Below are positions 25,789 through 38,385 of a stretch of 64,000 bases of DNA, piece after piece. Below the pieces are notes generated by a model. The model made no database searches, was not told the origin of the DNA, and saw only the letters and a list, made by a program, of their open reading frames with translations. Within the stretch, counting starts at the first letter, position 1. Each line of letters begins with the position of its first letter. Made by a program: the position numbers and the translations under genes. Origin of the DNA: Methylogaea oryzae (GTDB taxonomy: Bacteria; Pseudomonadota; Gammaproteobacteria; Methylococcales; Methylococcaceae); the NCBI RefSeq assembly GCF_019669985.1, contig NZ_AP019782.1, positions 3,954,825 to 4,018,824 of the forward strand, given 5' to 3'.

Positions 25789-27618
25789 CTATTCCACCGT
25801 CACCGATTTCGCGAGATTCCGGGGCTGATCCACGTCCGTGCCGCGAATCACCGCCACGTGATAGGCCAGCAGTTGCAAAGGGACGCTGAAGACGATGGGG
25901 GCGATTTCCTCGGCGGCTTTGCCCACCCGCAACACGTGGACGCGCTCGCTACCGGTGAAATCCACGTCTTCGTCGGCCAGCACGTACAGTTCGCCGCCTC
26001 TAGCCTGCACTTCCTGCAGGTTGGATTTGAGCTTGTCCAGCAGCTCGTCGTTGGGCGCCACCGCCACCACCGGCATGTCGGCGTCGATCAGGGCGAGGGG
26101 ACCGTGCTTGAGTTCGCCGGCGGCGTAGGCTTCGGCATGGATATACGATATTTCCTTCAGTTTGAGCGCGCCTTCCATGGCCACCGGATATTGGGAGCCG
26201 CGCCCCAGGTAGAGGGCGTGGTGCTTGTCGCCGAAGCGGGCGGCCCATTGCTCGAGTTGCGCGTCCAGCCGCAGGGCGCCCGCCACTTGTTGCGGCAAGG
26301 TTTGCAACTGCGCGACGATGGCGGCTTCTTTTTCCGGCGTGAGTCCGTGACGGCGACCCAGGGCCAACACCAACATCAGCAGGGCGGCCAACTGGGTGGT
26401 GAACGCTTTGGTGGAAGCCACGCCGATTTCCATGCCGGCGCGAGTCAGCAATACGGAGTCGGAATCCCGCACGATGGAGCTTTGCGGCACGTTGCAGATG
26501 GCCAGCGTGTGGACGTAGCCCAGTTGCTTGGCTTCCTTCAACGCCGCCAGGGTGTCGGCGGTTTCGCCCGATTGGGAAATGGTCACGAACAGGGTGCCGG
26601 GACGCACCACTTGCTTGCGGTAGCGGAATTCGCTGGCCACTTCCACGTTGCAGGGGAGGTTGGCGAGGGATTCGAACCAGTAGCGCGCCACCGAACCGGC
26701 ATGGAAGCTGGTGCCGCAGGCGACGATCTGCACCGCCTGGATATGGTCGAACGCCGCCGCTGCCGCCTGGCCAAAGGCCGCGTCCACCACTTGGCCGGCC
26801 GCCAGGCGGCCGTCCAGGGTCTTTTCCAGGGCGACCGGCTGCTCGAAGATTTCCTTGAGCATGTAGTGGCGATATTCGCCGCGCTCCACGGCGTCCAACG
26901 TCATGCGCGACTCGGTGACGGGCCGCTCCACGGCCGATCCGGCTTTGTCGTAGATGCGGACGTTTTCCGGGGTCAGGTCGGCGATGTCGCCGTCGTCCAG
27001 GAATACGAAACGCTGGGTTTCACCCACCAGCGCGTAGATGTCCGAGGCGATGAAATTTTCGTCCTCGCCCAATCCCACCACCAGCGGGCTGCCGTTGCGG
27101 GCGGCCACCATGCGATGCGGTTCCGATACGCATATCACGCCCAAGGCGTACGCGCCCTGCAAACGGGCGATGGCTTGCGTTGCGGCCTCGAACAGGCCGA
27201 GGCCCTGTTGCATGTAATCGTGGATCATCACCGCCGCCACTTCCGTATCGGTATCGGAAGTAAACGAATAGCCCTTGGCTTGATATTCGATGCGCAGGGG
27301 TTCGTGGTTTTCGATGATGCCGTTGTGCACCACCGCCACGCCGCCGCATACGTGGGGGTGGGCGTTGCGCTCGGCCGGCACGCCGTGGGTGGCCCAACGC
27401 GTATGGGCGATGCCGGTTTTCCCGTCGATAGGATTGGCCTGCAGGTTTTGCTCCAGCTCGCGGATTTTCCCGGTTTCGCGCGCGCGCAGCAGTTTGCCTT
27501 CGCCGTCGAGCAAGGCCACTCCGGCCGAGTCGTAGCCGCGGTATTCCAGACGCCGGAGGCCTTCGACCAACACCGAACAAATGGACCTATGGGAAACGGA
27601 ACCGACGATGCCGCACAT
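25789..27618 (-). CDS. glmS: Glutamine-fructose-6-phosphate aminotransferase (isomerizing)
   Basis: 609 aa, normal length. The N-terminal Ntn glutaminase begins MCGIVGSVS, with Cys2 the nucleophile after Met removal, and has YRGYDSAGVAL. The C-terminal part has two SIS isomerase domains (CGTSFHAGSVARYWFE, TISQSGETADTLAALKEAK, GRGSQYPVAMEGALKLKEISY) and ends PRNLAKSVTVE. It makes glucosamine-6-phosphate, the first committed step to UDP-GlcNAc for peptidoglycan and lipid A. It lies 66 bp after glmU, in the order glmU-glmS that typically follows the atp operon in gammaproteobacteria. No ribozyme-like leader was seen. Confidence 0.97.
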   Translation of the reverse strand: MCGIVGSVSHRSICSVLVEGLRRLEYRGYDSAGVALLDGEGKLLRARETGKIRELEQNLQANPIDGKTGIAHTRWATHGVPAERNAHPHVCGGVAVVHNGIIENHEPLRIEYQAKGYSFTSDTDTEVAAVMIHDYMQQGLGLFEAATQAIARLQGAYALGVICVSEPHRMVAARNGSPLVVGLGEDENFIASDIYALVGETQRFVFLDDGDIADLTPENVRIYDKAGSAVERPVTESRMTLDAVERGEYRHYMLKEIFEQPVALEKTLDGRLAAGQVVDAAFGQAAAAAFDHIQAVQIVACGTSFHAGSVARYWFESLANLPCNVEVASEFRYRKQVVRPGTLFVTISQSGETADTLAALKEAKQLGYVHTLAICNVPQSSIVRDSDSVLLTRAGMEIGVASTKAFTTQLAALLMLVLALGRRHGLTPEKEAAIVAQLQTLPQQVAGALRLDAQLEQWAARFGDKHHALYLGRGSQYPVAMEGALKLKEISYIHAEAYAAGELKHGPLALIDADMPVVAVAPNDELLDKLKSNLQEVQARGGELYVLADEDVDFTGSERVHVLRVGKAAEEIAPIVFSVPLQLLAYHVAVIRGTDVDQPRNLAKSVTVE

Positions 27619-27684
27619 AGTGAGTTACCTTGATAAGTAGAAATGGGCCGCTTTTCGTTCGCTCGCGCCAGCGGCGACGTCCGG

Positions 27685-29064
27685 TCAGTTTTTCTTCACC
27701 GGCCGCTTCCAGCCATCCACGGTCAGCTGCTTGGCGCGGCTGAGGGTCAGCACCTCCTCCGGCGCATCGCGCGTGATGGTGGAACCGGCGCCGATGGTGG
27801 CGTTTTTCCCCACCCGCACCGGGGCCACCAGCTGGGTGTCCGAGCCGATGAAGGCGCCGTCCTCGATGACGGTCTGGAACTTGTTGACGCCGTCGTAGTT
27901 GCACGTGATGGTGCCGGCGCCGATGTTGACCCCGGCGCCGACGGTGGCGTCGCCCACGTAGCTCAGGTGATTGATCTTGCTGCCGCGATCGACTTGGGAT
28001 TTTTTTAGCTCGACGAAGTTGCCCACGTGAACATGGTCGGCCAAGACCGTCTGCGGCCGGATGCGGGCGAAGGGGCCGATGCGGCAGCCGGCGCCGATCA
28101 CGGCGTCGTCGATGACGCTGTTGGCTTCGATGGAGGCGCCGTCGCCGATGTCGGCGTTACGGATAAAGCAATTGGGACCGATCTTCACGCCTAGTCCGAT
28201 GCGGATATCGCCTTCCAAAATGACGTTGGGGTCGATTTCCACGTCGGTGCCCATGGCTAAAATTCGGCCGCGCAGATCGAAGCGGGCCGGATCGCGCAAC
28301 GTAACGCCGGCCGCCATCAGCCGTTGAGCTTGGCGCGCCTGGTAAATGCGTTCCAGCTGCGCCAACTGCTCGCGATTGTTCACGCCCAACACGTCGTTGG
28401 GATCGGCGGCTTTTTCCGCCTTGATCGGAACGCTTTCCTTCGCCGCCAGGGCGACCAGATCCGTGAGGTAATACTCGCCTTGGGCGTTGTTGTTGCCCAG
28501 CTGCGGCAACCACCATTTCAACAGGTCGTAGGGCATGGCCATGACGCCGGTGTTGACCTCCCGTATCGCTTTTTCCGCCTCGTCGGCGTCCTTCTGCTCC
28601 ACGATGCGCGATACTTGGCCCTGGCTGTTGCGCACGATGCGTCCGTAGCCGTGGGGATCGTCCAGGTCGATGGTCAGCACCGCCAACGCGTTCGCCGCGG
28701 CGGCGACCAAGCTCTGCAGCGCCGGGGTCTGCACCAAGGGGACGTCGCCGAACAAGACCAATACCGTGCCGCCGCCTTCGCCCTTGAGATGGGGCAGCGC
28801 TTGGGCCACCGCGTGGCCCGTGCCCAGTTGTTGCTCTTGCTTGGCCCACTGTACGCCGCTCGCTTGCAGCGCTTCGCGCACCGTTTCCCCCCCGTGGCCG
28901 TAGACCACCGTGATGTTGTGCGGCGCCGTCAGGCTGCTTGCCGCCTCGATCACGTGGCCGAGCAGCGGTTTGCCGCCGATCTGATGCAGCACTTTGGGAA
29001 TGGCGGATTTCAGCCGCGTGCCTTGGCCGGCGGCAAGAATAACGATTTCGAGGTTGGCGCCCAT
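27685..29064 (-). CDS. glmU: Bifunctional N-acetylglucosamine-1-phosphate uridyltransferase / GlcN-1-P acetyltransferase
   Basis: 459 aa, normal length. Residues 1-230 are the pyrophosphorylase (ILAAGQGTRLKS, GDVPLVQ, NTGVMAMPYDLL). The remaining 230 residues form the left-handed beta-helix acetyltransferase with repeated hexapeptides, ending KNATIGAGSTITRDAPEE; the acetyl-CoA site His and the NYDG loop (TITCNYDGVNK) are present. It acetylates glucosamine-1-phosphate and then forms UDP-GlcNAc. Upstream of glmS and downstream of the atp operon with about 117 bp containing a terminator-like hairpin. Confidence 0.97.
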   Translation of the reverse strand: MGANLEIVILAAGQGTRLKSAIPKVLHQIGGKPLLGHVIEAASSLTAPHNITVVYGHGGETVREALQASGVQWAKQEQQLGTGHAVAQALPHLKGEGGGTVLVLFGDVPLVQTPALQSLVAAAANALAVLTIDLDDPHGYGRIVRNSQGQVSRIVEQKDADEAEKAIREVNTGVMAMPYDLLKWWLPQLGNNNAQGEYYLTDLVALAAKESVPIKAEKAADPNDVLGVNNREQLAQLERIYQARQAQRLMAAGVTLRDPARFDLRGRILAMGTDVEIDPNVILEGDIRIGLGVKIGPNCFIRNADIGDGASIEANSVIDDAVIGAGCRIGPFARIRPQTVLADHVHVGNFVELKKSQVDRGSKINHLSYVGDATVGAGVNIGAGTITCNYDGVNKFQTVIEDGAFIGSDTQLVAPVRVGKNATIGAGSTITRDAPEEVLTLSRAKQLTVDGWKRPVKKN

Positions 29065-29100
29065 GGCGATGGCTCTCGCTGATATTACGTGGGTAGGAAA

Positions 29101-29148
29101 TCAAAAAGCAGAAGGCCCAGAAAACTGCTCGCGCAATCTCCTGGGCCG
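29101..29148 (-). terminator. Probable terminator after atpC
   Basis: On the minus strand GGCCCAG and CTGGGCC (29141-29147 and 29114-29120) pair across a loop of about 20 nt and are followed by TTCTGCTTTTTGA. It sits 34 bp after the atpC stop and before the glmU start, so it could end the atp operon; the loop is long and the T run imperfect. Confidence 0.55.
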
Positions 29149-29181
29149 ATAGGCGTCCGGTTTGGACAAGTGCTGCGCGGT

Positions 29182-29598
29182 TTAGCTGCGGCGATACTTT
29201 TCCAGCGTACGCAGCTGCTGCATCGCGTGGGCCAACTGCGCCTGCGCTTTGGCGTAGTCGATTTTGCCGGAGCGATCCGCCAGGGCCTCTTCTGCGGCCC
29301 GCTTGGCTTCCAGCGCCGCCGCTTCGTCGATGTCGCGGGCGCGCACGGCGGTGTCGGCCAAGACCGTGACGATGTGCGGCTGCACTTCGAGAATGCCGCC
29401 GGAAACGAAAAACGGCAAGGTCTCCGTGGCGCTCACTTTGACGCGGACTTCGCCGGGCCGCATTTTGGCGATGAACGGCGCGTGGCGGCCGCCGATGCCC
29501 ACTTCGCCCTGTTCGGCCGGTGCGAACACCATTTCCGCCAGCCCGGAGTAAATCGCGCTTTCGGCGCTAACGATATCGACGTGAATTGTAATCGCCAT
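29182..29598 (-). CDS. atpC: F1Fo ATP synthase epsilon subunit
   Basis: 138 aa. N-terminal beta sandwich with TIHVDIVSAESAIYSGLAEMV and GEVGIGGRHAPFIAKMRPGEV, then the two-helix C-terminal domain ending MQQLRTLEKYRRS. It couples rotation of the gamma-c ring and can inhibit ATP hydrolysis. Last gene of atpIBEFHAGDC, 20 bp after atpD. The terminator-like hairpin follows. Confidence 0.96.
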   Translation of the reverse strand: MAITIHVDIVSAESAIYSGLAEMVFAPAEQGEVGIGGRHAPFIAKMRPGEVRVKVSATETLPFFVSGGILEVQPHIVTVLADTAVRARDIDEAAALEAKRAAEEALADRSGKIDYAKAQAQLAHAMQQLRTLEKYRRS

Positions 29599-29618
29599 GA
29601 CTTTAGGCCTCTAGTGAC

Positions 29619-31013
<1,395 letters not shown>

Positions 31014-31043
31014 TTACTTAAATCTTGTAGAAGCTAACTGTTG

Positions 31044-31907
31044 TTAAACAGCGGCGGCGCCGGCGACGATTTCCGCCAGTTCCTGGGTAATGGCGGCTTG
31101 GCGGGTTTTGTTGTAGATCAACTGCAATTCCTTGATCGCCTTGCCCGCGTTGTCGGATGCGCTTTTCATGGCCACCATACGCGCGGCCTGCTCGCAGGCG
31201 ACATTTTCCACCACGCCCTGGTACACCTGGATCTCCACGTAACGCTTGAGCATTTCGTCGAGCACCTCTTTGGCGTCCGGCTCGTAGATATAGTCCCAGT
31301 GGTGCTTGAGGTCCGCGTCCAATTCTTCCGCCTTGATGGGCAGCATCCGCTCCAAAGTGGGACGCTGCGTCATGGTGTTGACGAATTCGTTGGACAACAG
31401 ATAAAGCGCGTCGATCTTGCCTTCTTCGTAGGCGTCCAGCATCAGCTTGATGATGCCCAGCAAGTCCGCCTGGCTCGGCGCGTCGCCCAAGTGCGTCACT
31501 TGGCCGATCACGCGGGCGCCGGCATTGGCCAGGAACACCGAGCCCTTCTGGCCGACGGTGCACAAGTCCACTTCCACACCGGCTTTTTCCCATTCTTTCA
31601 GCCGAGCCAACGCCATGCGGAACAGGTTGGTGTTGAGGCCGCCGCACAAACCGCGATCGGAGGACACCACGATCATGCCGATGCGCTTCACGTCGCGCGC
31701 CACCATGAACGGATGTTGGTATTCCGAGTGCGCATGCGAAATATGGCGAATGATTTGGGCCGCACGACGCGCATAAGGCCGGGACGCGTTCATGCGGTCC
31801 TGGGTTTTGCGCATCTTGGAGGCCGCCACCATTTCCATGGCGCGGGTGATCTTCTGCGTATTTTTTACGCTAGCGATCTGGTTACGTATTTCTTTGCCGG
31901 CAGCCAT
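31044..31907 (-). CDS. atpG: F1Fo ATP synthase gamma subunit
   Basis: 287 aa. Begins [20 protein letters not shown] and ends in the conserved helix [20 protein letters not shown]; these two helices form the coiled-coil rotor shaft inside the alpha3beta3 ring. [16 protein letters not shown] is the conserved Rossmann-like segment. Starts 9 bp after atpA stop, within the single atp transcript. Confidence 0.97.
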   Translation of the reverse strand: MAAGKEIRNQIASVKNTQKITRAMEMVAASKMRKTQDRMNASRPYARRAAQIIRHISHAHSEYQHPFMVARDVKRIGMIVVSSDRGLCGGLNTNLFRMALARLKEWEKAGVEVDLCTVGQKGSVFLANAGARVIGQVTHLGDAPSQADLLGIIKLMLDAYEEGKIDALYLLSNEFVNTMTQRPTLERMLPIKAEELDADLKHHWDYIYEPDAKEVLDEMLKRYVEIQVYQGVVENVACEQAARMVAMKSASDNAGKAIKELQLIYNKTRQAAITQELAEIVAGAAAV

Positions 31908-31916
31908 GGCACGTCC

Positions 31917-33458
31917 TTACCAGCTATGGGTCGTCTTGAAGCGGGTAATCGCTTCGCGCAGGCCCTTTTCGATGTCGGCGTTGTAATCGCCCTTGGCGTC
32001 GATGGTGTTCATCAACTCGCTGCATTCGGACTTCATGAAGCTTTGCAGCGCGTCTTCAAAGGCGCGAACCTTGGAAACTTCCACGTCATCCAAGAAGCCT
32101 TCGTTGGCCATGAACAGTGACACCGCCATTTGCGACACGGACATGGGCGCGTACTGGTTCTGCTTCATCACCTCGGTGACGCGGCGACCGCGCTCGATCT
32201 GCTTGCGGGTGGCTTCGTCCAGGTCGGAAGCGAACTGGGCGAATGCCGCCAATTCGCGGAACTGGGCCAAGTCCAGACGCACGCCGCCGCCCAGCTTCTT
32301 GATGATCTTGGTCTGGGCCGCGCCGCCGACGCGGGATACCGACAAACCGGCGTTCACCGCCGGACGCACGCCGGAGTTGAACAAGTTGGTTTCCAGGTAG
32401 ATCTGGCCGTCGGTGATGGAAATCACGTTGGTCGGTACGAAAGCCGACACGTCGCCTGCCTGGGTTTCGATGATGGGCAGCGCGGTCAGGGAACCGGTCT
32501 TGCCTTTCACCTTACCCTTGGTGAGCTTTTCCACCTCGTCCGCGTTGATGCGGGAAGCGCGTTCCAGCAAACGGGAGTGCAGGTAGAACACGTCGCCGGG
32601 GTAAGCTTCGCGGCCCGGCGGACGGCGCAGCAGCAGGGATACCTGGCGGTAAGCCCAAGCCTGCTTGGTCAAGTCGTCGTAGACGATCAGGGCGTCTTCG
32701 CCGCGGTCACGGAAATATTCGCCCATGGCACAGCCGGCGTAGGGCGCGATGAACTGCATGGCGGCCGATTCGGAAGCGCCGGCGGCGACGATGATGGTGT
32801 GAGCCATGGCGCCGTGCTCTTCCAGCTTGCGCACCACGTTGGCGATGGAGGATTGCTTTTGGCCCACCGCCACGTAGATGCACTTAACGCCGGTGCCTTT
32901 CTGGTTGATGATGGCGTCGATGGCGATGGCGGTCTTACCGGTCTGGCGGTCGCCGATAATCAGCTCGCGCTGGCCGCGACCCACGGGAATCATGGCGTCG
33001 ATAGCCTTGAGGCCGGTCTGCAACGGCTGGTCCACCGATTGGCGAGCGATAACGCCCGGCGCGATTTTTTCGATGGGGGAGGATTCCTTGGTGTTCAGCG
33101 GGCCCTTGCCGTCGATGGGGTTGCCGAGGGCATCCACCACGCGGCCGAGCAGGGCTTCGCCCACCGGCACTTCGAGAATGCGCTTGGTGGTCTTGACGCT
33201 GTCGCCTTCGGACAGGTGCTGGTAGCTGCCGAGCACCACGGCGCCCACCGAATCGCGCTCCAGGTTGAGCGCCAGACCGTAGGTATTACCGGGGAATTCC
33301 AACATTTCGCCTTGCATCACATCGGCCAAGCCGTGAATGCGCACGATGCCGTCGGTGAGGCTGACGATGGTGCCCTCGGTGCGGGTTTCCGCCCCCAGGT
33401 CGATTCCTTCCAGGCGCTTTTTAATCAGATCGCTGATTTCGGATGGGTTCAGTTGCAT
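31917..33458 (-). CDS. atpA: F1Fo ATP synthase alpha subunit
   Basis: 513 aa, exactly the usual length. Starts [17 protein letters not shown] loop [15 protein letters not shown], the arginine-bearing SISRVGG-like segment ([14 protein letters not shown]), and C-terminal ends [10 protein letters not shown]. Alpha subunits hold the non-catalytic nucleotide sites and supply the arginine finger to beta. Located between atpH and atpG, 14 bp after atpH. Confidence 0.98.
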   Translation of the reverse strand: MQLNPSEISDLIKKRLEGIDLGAETRTEGTIVSLTDGIVRIHGLADVMQGEMLEFPGNTYGLALNLERDSVGAVVLGSYQHLSEGDSVKTTKRILEVPVGEALLGRVVDALGNPIDGKGPLNTKESSPIEKIAPGVIARQSVDQPLQTGLKAIDAMIPVGRGQRELIIGDRQTGKTAIAIDAIINQKGTGVKCIYVAVGQKQSSIANVVRKLEEHGAMAHTIIVAAGASESAAMQFIAPYAGCAMGEYFRDRGEDALIVYDDLTKQAWAYRQVSLLLRRPPGREAYPGDVFYLHSRLLERASRINADEVEKLTKGKVKGKTGSLTALPIIETQAGDVSAFVPTNVISITDGQIYLETNLFNSGVRPAVNAGLSVSRVGGAAQTKIIKKLGGGVRLDLAQFRELAAFAQFASDLDEATRKQIERGRRVTEVMKQNQYAPMSVSQMAVSLFMANEGFLDDVEVSKVRAFEDALQSFMKSECSELMNTIDAKGDYNADIEKGLREAITRFKTTHSW

Positions 33459-33472
33459 AACTTTAATCTCAC

Positions 33473-34009
33473 TTAACTGTCTAGTCGCTTAGCCAGTCGC
33501 TGAAGTTGTCCTTTGATGGAACCGTCTATGACCTTGTCTCCGGCGCGCACGACGACGCCGCCGATCAACGAGCGATCCACGGTCACGTCCAGTCGCACCT
33601 TTTTGCCCAATGCTTTTTGCAAGGACTTGGCCAATTGCTTTTTCTCGGCATCGTCCAGGTCAAAGGCGCTTGCTACGCGGGCGTCGAGGAAACCTTGCTC
33701 TTCGGCCCGGTATTGCTCGTACAGCGCGGCGATTTGGCCGGTCAAGACCAGCTTGCCGTTATCGGCCAGCAGACGAACGAGGTTTTTACCCTCTTCGCTC
33801 AGCCCTTGTTGACAGGATTCGATAAGCAGGTCCGCGAAGCCGCGCCGCCCCAGCTTGGGATTGCCCGCCGCGTTTTTGACGCCTTCGGCGGCCATCAACT
33901 GGGCCAGGAATCCTAGCGTTTCCGACCACTGGTCGATGGCGCCGGTTTCCTTGGCCCGCTTGAATACTGCCGCCGCGTATGGACGTGCCAGGGTAGCCAA
34001 CTCGCTCAT
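33473..34009 (-). CDS. atpH: F1Fo ATP synthase delta subunit
   Basis: 178 aa. Begins [19 protein letters not shown], the conserved N-domain helix, and ends in the stator-type strand [24 protein letters not shown]. Delta joins the b-subunit stalk to the top of F1. It starts 4 bp after the atpF stop, consistent with translational coupling. Confidence 0.96.
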   Translation of the reverse strand: MSELATLARPYAAAVFKRAKETGAIDQWSETLGFLAQLMAAEGVKNAAGNPKLGRRGFADLLIESCQQGLSEEGKNLVRLLADNGKLVLTGQIAALYEQYRAEEQGFLDARVASAFDLDDAEKKQLAKSLQKALGKKVRLDVTVDRSLIGGVVVRAGDKVIDGSIKGQLQRLAKRLDS

Positions 34010-34013
34010 GGGG

Positions 34014-34487
34014 CTATCCTAATTGCTTGCTGATCTGGGTGAGAACGGCCTTGTGCTTGGCTTCGTCCACCTCGGCGGTAAGAATTTGCTCGGCAGCCGC
34101 AACGGCCAGCGTCGCAACCTGCTTCTTCAGGGATTCCTTCGCCTGCTGCACCTGCTGGTCGATTTCCGACTTAGCGACAGCCACCAAGCGCTCGCCTTCG
34201 GCTCGCGCGGCCTGTTTGGATTCGTCGACCACTTCGTTGGCGCGTTTCTGCGCCATGGTAACGATTTCCGCCGCCTGGTCCTTGGCTTCCTTCAGCAGCT
34301 TTTTCGCCCGCTTTTCGGCAAGCTCCATCTCCTCCTTGCCTTTGTCGGCCGCAGCCAAACCTTCGGCGATGCGTTTCTGCCGCTCTTCCATGGCTTGCAT
34401 CAGGGGCGGCCACACGTACTTCATGGTGAACCACACCAGAAGGGCGAATGTGATCATCTGCCCGATCAAGGTAGCATTGATACTCAC
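34014..34487 (-). CDS. atpF: F1Fo ATP synthase b subunit
   Basis: 157 aa. One N-terminal transmembrane helix ([21 protein letters not shown]) is followed by a long charged helix ([21 protein letters not shown]) that forms the peripheral stalk as a dimer. A single b gene is present, as in other gammaproteobacteria, so this is a homodimeric stalk. It lies 42 bp after atpE. Confidence 0.97.
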   Translation of the reverse strand: MSINATLIGQMITFALLVWFTMKYVWPPLMQAMEERQKRIAEGLAAADKGKEEMELAEKRAKKLLKEAKDQAAEIVTMAQKRANEVVDESKQAARAEGERLVAVAKSEIDQQVQQAKESLKKQVATLAVAAAEQILTAEVDEAKHKAVLTQISKQLG

Positions 34488-34529
34488 GGCGCCATCCTCA
34501 CTTTATAAAGTTTTGCGTTCAAGCGCGAT

Positions 34530-35597
<1,068 letters not shown>

Positions 35598-35978
35598 TCA
35601 CTTTGTTGGGTTGTCGTTTAAAAGCAGGGCGAACCAAAATACCGTCAGTACCGCGACAAATGTCGCTATCAATGGCGCAAAAACGACATTGGGCAGTTGC
35701 AGCACCAGGCTGAACAGCAGGGCTGTGCTGACCAGCTTTACGGTTTCGCCGACGTAAAAGCTGTGGACTATTTCGCGTGCTGTTTTTTTGTTTTGGCTCT
35801 TGCCGACCCGTGTTGCGAAGTAGGCATTGGGCAGAAACGCCGCCAGTCCGCCCAACAGCGAAGATCGCGCGGCTTGCTCACCGCCGGCTAAGTAAGCTAT
35901 CCACACCGCCGCCGCGACAACCAGCGCTTGTCCGCGCAGTAATTGCCTTATGGCTGGGAACAACGGTGACGCACGCAT
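35598..35978 (-). CDS. atpI: ATP synthase assembly protein AtpI
   Basis: 126 aa small membrane protein with four hydrophobic spans (VVAAAVWIAYLAG, SSLLGGLAAFLPNAYFA, LVSTALLFSLVLQL, FVAVLTVFWFALLL). AtpI helps c-ring assembly but is not part of the mature enzyme. It is the first gene of the atp operon and begins 54 bp after the parB stop. An AT-rich stretch in that gap (around 36010-36035) may hold a promoter. Confidence 0.9.
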   Translation of the reverse strand: MRASPLFPAIRQLLRGQALVVAAAVWIAYLAGGEQAARSSLLGGLAAFLPNAYFATRVGKSQNKKTAREIVHSFYVGETVKLVSTALLFSLVLQLPNVVFAPLIATFVAVLTVFWFALLLNDNPTK

Positions 35979-36032
35979 AGGCCCCTATCCCCAAAAATGT
36001 TAACAGACGCACCGATATAGGATCAATTTTAT

Positions 36033-36890
36033 TTAACCCAAACGGGCAATTATTCCTTCCAACGCGTCGAGACTTTGGTAGGAAATCACCAGTTTCCCCT
36101 TGCCGCCCTGGCCGTGCTGGATGCTCACCGGGGCGCCCAACGTTTCCGACAAGCGATTCTGCAGGTGCCTCACATCGGGGTCAGCGGCGGGCTTCTTACG
36201 CACCTCGCGATCCTCCTTTTGCAATTTCCGAACCAATTCTTCCGTGGCTCGCACGGTCAGCTCACGGGCCACTACCTGCTCGGCGGCCGTCACTTGCAGT
36301 TCCCCGTGCAAACCCAACAAAGCGCGCGCATGCCCCATATCGATGGCGCCGGTGCCCAGCAGGCTTTTCAAGCGCGGTTGCAGTTCGTTGAGGCGCAGCA
36401 AATTGGTCACAGCGGTACGGGATTTTCCTACCGCTTCGGCGGTTTGCTGGTGGGTGAGGCCGAATTCGGCGATAAGGCGCTGCAATGCCTCGGCCTCTTC
36501 CAGCGGATTAAGGTCTTCCCGCTGGATGTTTTCGATAAGCGCCATGGCCAAGGCGGCCTGGTCGTTGATTTTTCGCACCACCACCGGCACGTCGTGCATG
36601 CCGGCCAGTTGCGCGGCGCGCCAACGGCGTTCGCCGGCAATGATTTCGTAGCGTCCGCCGTCGACCGGGCGCACCACCACCGGCTGCACCACGCCTTGGG
36701 CCTTGATGGAATCGGCCAATTCCTGCAAGCGAACCGGATCCATGTCCTTGCGCGGCTGGAAACGACCGGGCTGCAGTTGTTCGATGGCCAGGGTATGGAA
36801 ACTATCGGCGGCGGCGGCTACCGCGCCTTCCTCGTTTTCTTCCAATCCGCCCAACAAGGCGTCCAGTCCGCGACCAAGACGTGTTTTCAC
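36033..36890 (-). CDS. parB: Chromosome-partitioning protein ParB
   Basis: 285 aa. Starts MKTRLGRGLDALLGG, the typical ParB N-terminus. The nucleotide-binding domain has GERRWRAAQLAGMHDVPVV and ALIENIQREDLNPLEEAEAL, then the helix-turn-helix LTHQQTAEAVGKSRTAVTNLLRL. ParB binds parS sites near the origin, spreads as a CTP-gated clamp, and directs segregation with ParA. No canonical parS could be found by eye in this window. Downstream of parA by 47 bp. Confidence 0.97.
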   Translation of the reverse strand: MKTRLGRGLDALLGGLEENEEGAVAAAADSFHTLAIEQLQPGRFQPRKDMDPVRLQELADSIKAQGVVQPVVVRPVDGGRYEIIAGERRWRAAQLAGMHDVPVVVRKINDQAALAMALIENIQREDLNPLEEAEALQRLIAEFGLTHQQTAEAVGKSRTAVTNLLRLNELQPRLKSLLGTGAIDMGHARALLGLHGELQVTAAEQVVARELTVRATEELVRKLQKEDREVRKKPAADPDVRHLQNRLSETLGAPVSIQHGQGGKGKLVISYQSLDALEGIIARLG

Positions 36891-36937
36891 GCGATACCTT
36901 TAGTGACGAAGTTGATCGATCTCGGCTTGCAAAAGCC

Positions 36938-37735
36938 TTAGTTGTCCCGCGGCGCAGCGGCCTTGCCGGGGCTGGGGTTGCGCCGCGCCAGTTCCGAGGC
37001 CAGCGCCAAATAGGCCAAGGCGCCGCTGGAGGTGCGGTCGTACTGCAGTACCGGCAAGCCATGGCTGGGCGCTTCGGCCAGACGGATGTTGCGGGGAATC
37101 ACCGTACGAAACACTTTGTCCGGAAAATGCGCCAACAACTGCTCCGAAACCTCCCGCGCCAAACGACTGCGGGGATCGTACATGGTGCGCAACAGGCCTT
37201 CCAGGGACAGTTCCGGGTTCACCCATTTGCGGATTTTCTTGAGGGTGTCCATCAGCGCGGATAGCCCTTCCAGCGCGTAATACTCGCACTGCATGGGAAT
37301 CAACACCGTATCGGCGGCCGCCATGGCGTTCAAGGTGAGCATGTTCAACGACGGCGGACAGTCGATCAGCAGGTAGTCGTAATTGTCCCGGCAGGATGCC
37401 AAAGCGACGGCCAGGCGCTTTTCACGCTGGATGGCCTGCATCAGCTCCACTTCCGCCGCGGTCAAATCGGCGTTGCCCGGCACCAGATCGAATCCCAAAT
37501 CCGGCAGGGTTTGGATGACGCCCTGCGGTTCGCTTTCCCCCAGCAGCAAATTGCAGGAGGATTGCTCCAGCTTGCTTTTGTCCACGCCGCAACCCATGGT
37601 GGCGTTGCCTTGCGGATCCAGATCGATCAGCAGCACGCGGCGCTTGGTGGCGGCCAGGGACGCCGCCAGGTTGACGCTGGTGGTGGTCTTGCCGACGCCA
37701 CCCTTTTGATTGGTGACCGCGATGATTTTTCCCAT
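36938..37735 (-). CDS. parA: Chromosome-partitioning ATPase ParA (Soj)
   Basis: 265 aa. Deviant Walker A KGGVGKTTTSVNLAASLA at the N-terminus, switch segment DYLLIDCPPSLNMLTLNAM and NPELSLEGLLRTMYDPRSRLA. ParA forms ATP-dependent gradients on nucleoid DNA that pull ParB-parS complexes apart. It follows rsmG by 22 bp in the conserved order mnmG-rsmG-parA-parB-atpI, a hallmark of the origin region. Confidence 0.97.
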   Translation of the reverse strand: MGKIIAVTNQKGGVGKTTTSVNLAASLAATKRRVLLIDLDPQGNATMGCGVDKSKLEQSSCNLLLGESEPQGVIQTLPDLGFDLVPGNADLTAAEVELMQAIQREKRLAVALASCRDNYDYLLIDCPPSLNMLTLNAMAAADTVLIPMQCEYYALEGLSALMDTLKKIRKWVNPELSLEGLLRTMYDPRSRLAREVSEQLLAHFPDKVFRTVIPRNIRLAEAPSHGLPVLQYDRTSSGALAYLALASELARRNPSPGKAAAPRDN

Positions 37736-37757
37736 GATTTTCGCTGCTGTCCTACGA

Positions 37758-38384
37758 TTAGCCGCTGTTTTTGATGCAAACCACGCAGCGTTCCGCCGCC
37801 AAGCCCGGCACGTGCAAGGGTTCCATGCGCCAAGAGCACGGCAACCCCTTCAGTTCGTCCTCGGGCGAACGGCCTTTCATGGCTAGCCATTGGCCGCCGG
37901 GCTTCGCCAGGTGGCGGGTTTTGGCGATGAAATCGGGGGTGGAAGCGAATGCTCGGGAAATTATGGTATCGAATCCCCCGGCAAAACTGAAATCCTCTAC
38001 CCGGCTGGCAACCGCCGCGCCGTTATGCAAGCCCAGCTCCAACAGGGCCTGGCGCACGAAGCGGATTTTTTTGGCGCTGCTGTCCAACAGCACGAAACGC
38101 CGCTCCGGCGCCGCGATGGCCAAAGGCAGTCCCGGAGTGCCGCCGCCGGTGCCGATGTCGGCGATGTCCGTCCCCTCCAGATAGGGCAAAACGGCCAGGC
38201 TGTCCAGCAGGTGCAGCCGCAGGATGTCTTCCGGGCGGTCCTTGGCGGTAAGGTTGTAGGTCTTGTTCCATTTGACCAGCAAAGCGCCGTAGGCCAGCAG
38301 GCGTTCCACTTGGTCGGCGCTTAAGGCGATGCCCAGTTCCGCCAATCCCTGCTCCAGCGGCTGCTTCAACTCCGTCGATGCCAT
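37758..38384 (-). CDS. rsmG: 16S rRNA (guanine527-N7)-methyltransferase
   Basis: 208 aa. SAM-binding motif DIGTGGGTPGLPLAI, then RFVLLDSSAKKIRF and the substrate-side IISRAFAS. RsmG (GidB) methylates G527 of 16S rRNA; loss gives low-level streptomycin resistance in many bacteria. It starts 1 bp after the mnmG stop codon, so translation is probably coupled. Confidence 0.96.
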   Translation of the reverse strand: MASTELKQPLEQGLAELGIALSADQVERLLAYGALLVKWNKTYNLTAKDRPEDILRLHLLDSLAVLPYLEGTDIADIGTGGGTPGLPLAIAAPERRFVLLDSSAKKIRFVRQALLELGLHNGAAVASRVEDFSFAGGFDTIISRAFASTPDFIAKTRHLAKPGGQWLAMKGRSPEDELKGLPCSWRMEPLHVPGLAAERCVVCIKNSG

Positions 38385-38385
38385 G

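Noticed and set aside
25789..27700. glmS ribozyme or riboswitch upstream of glmS
   Set aside because: The 66-bp gap is too short for a glmS ribozyme, which is a Gram-positive feature, and no characteristic core was seen.
36033..38384. parS sites near parAB
   Set aside because: No match to TGTTTCACGTGAAACA or a one-mismatch form was seen by eye around parAB or mnmG; sites may lie outside the window.
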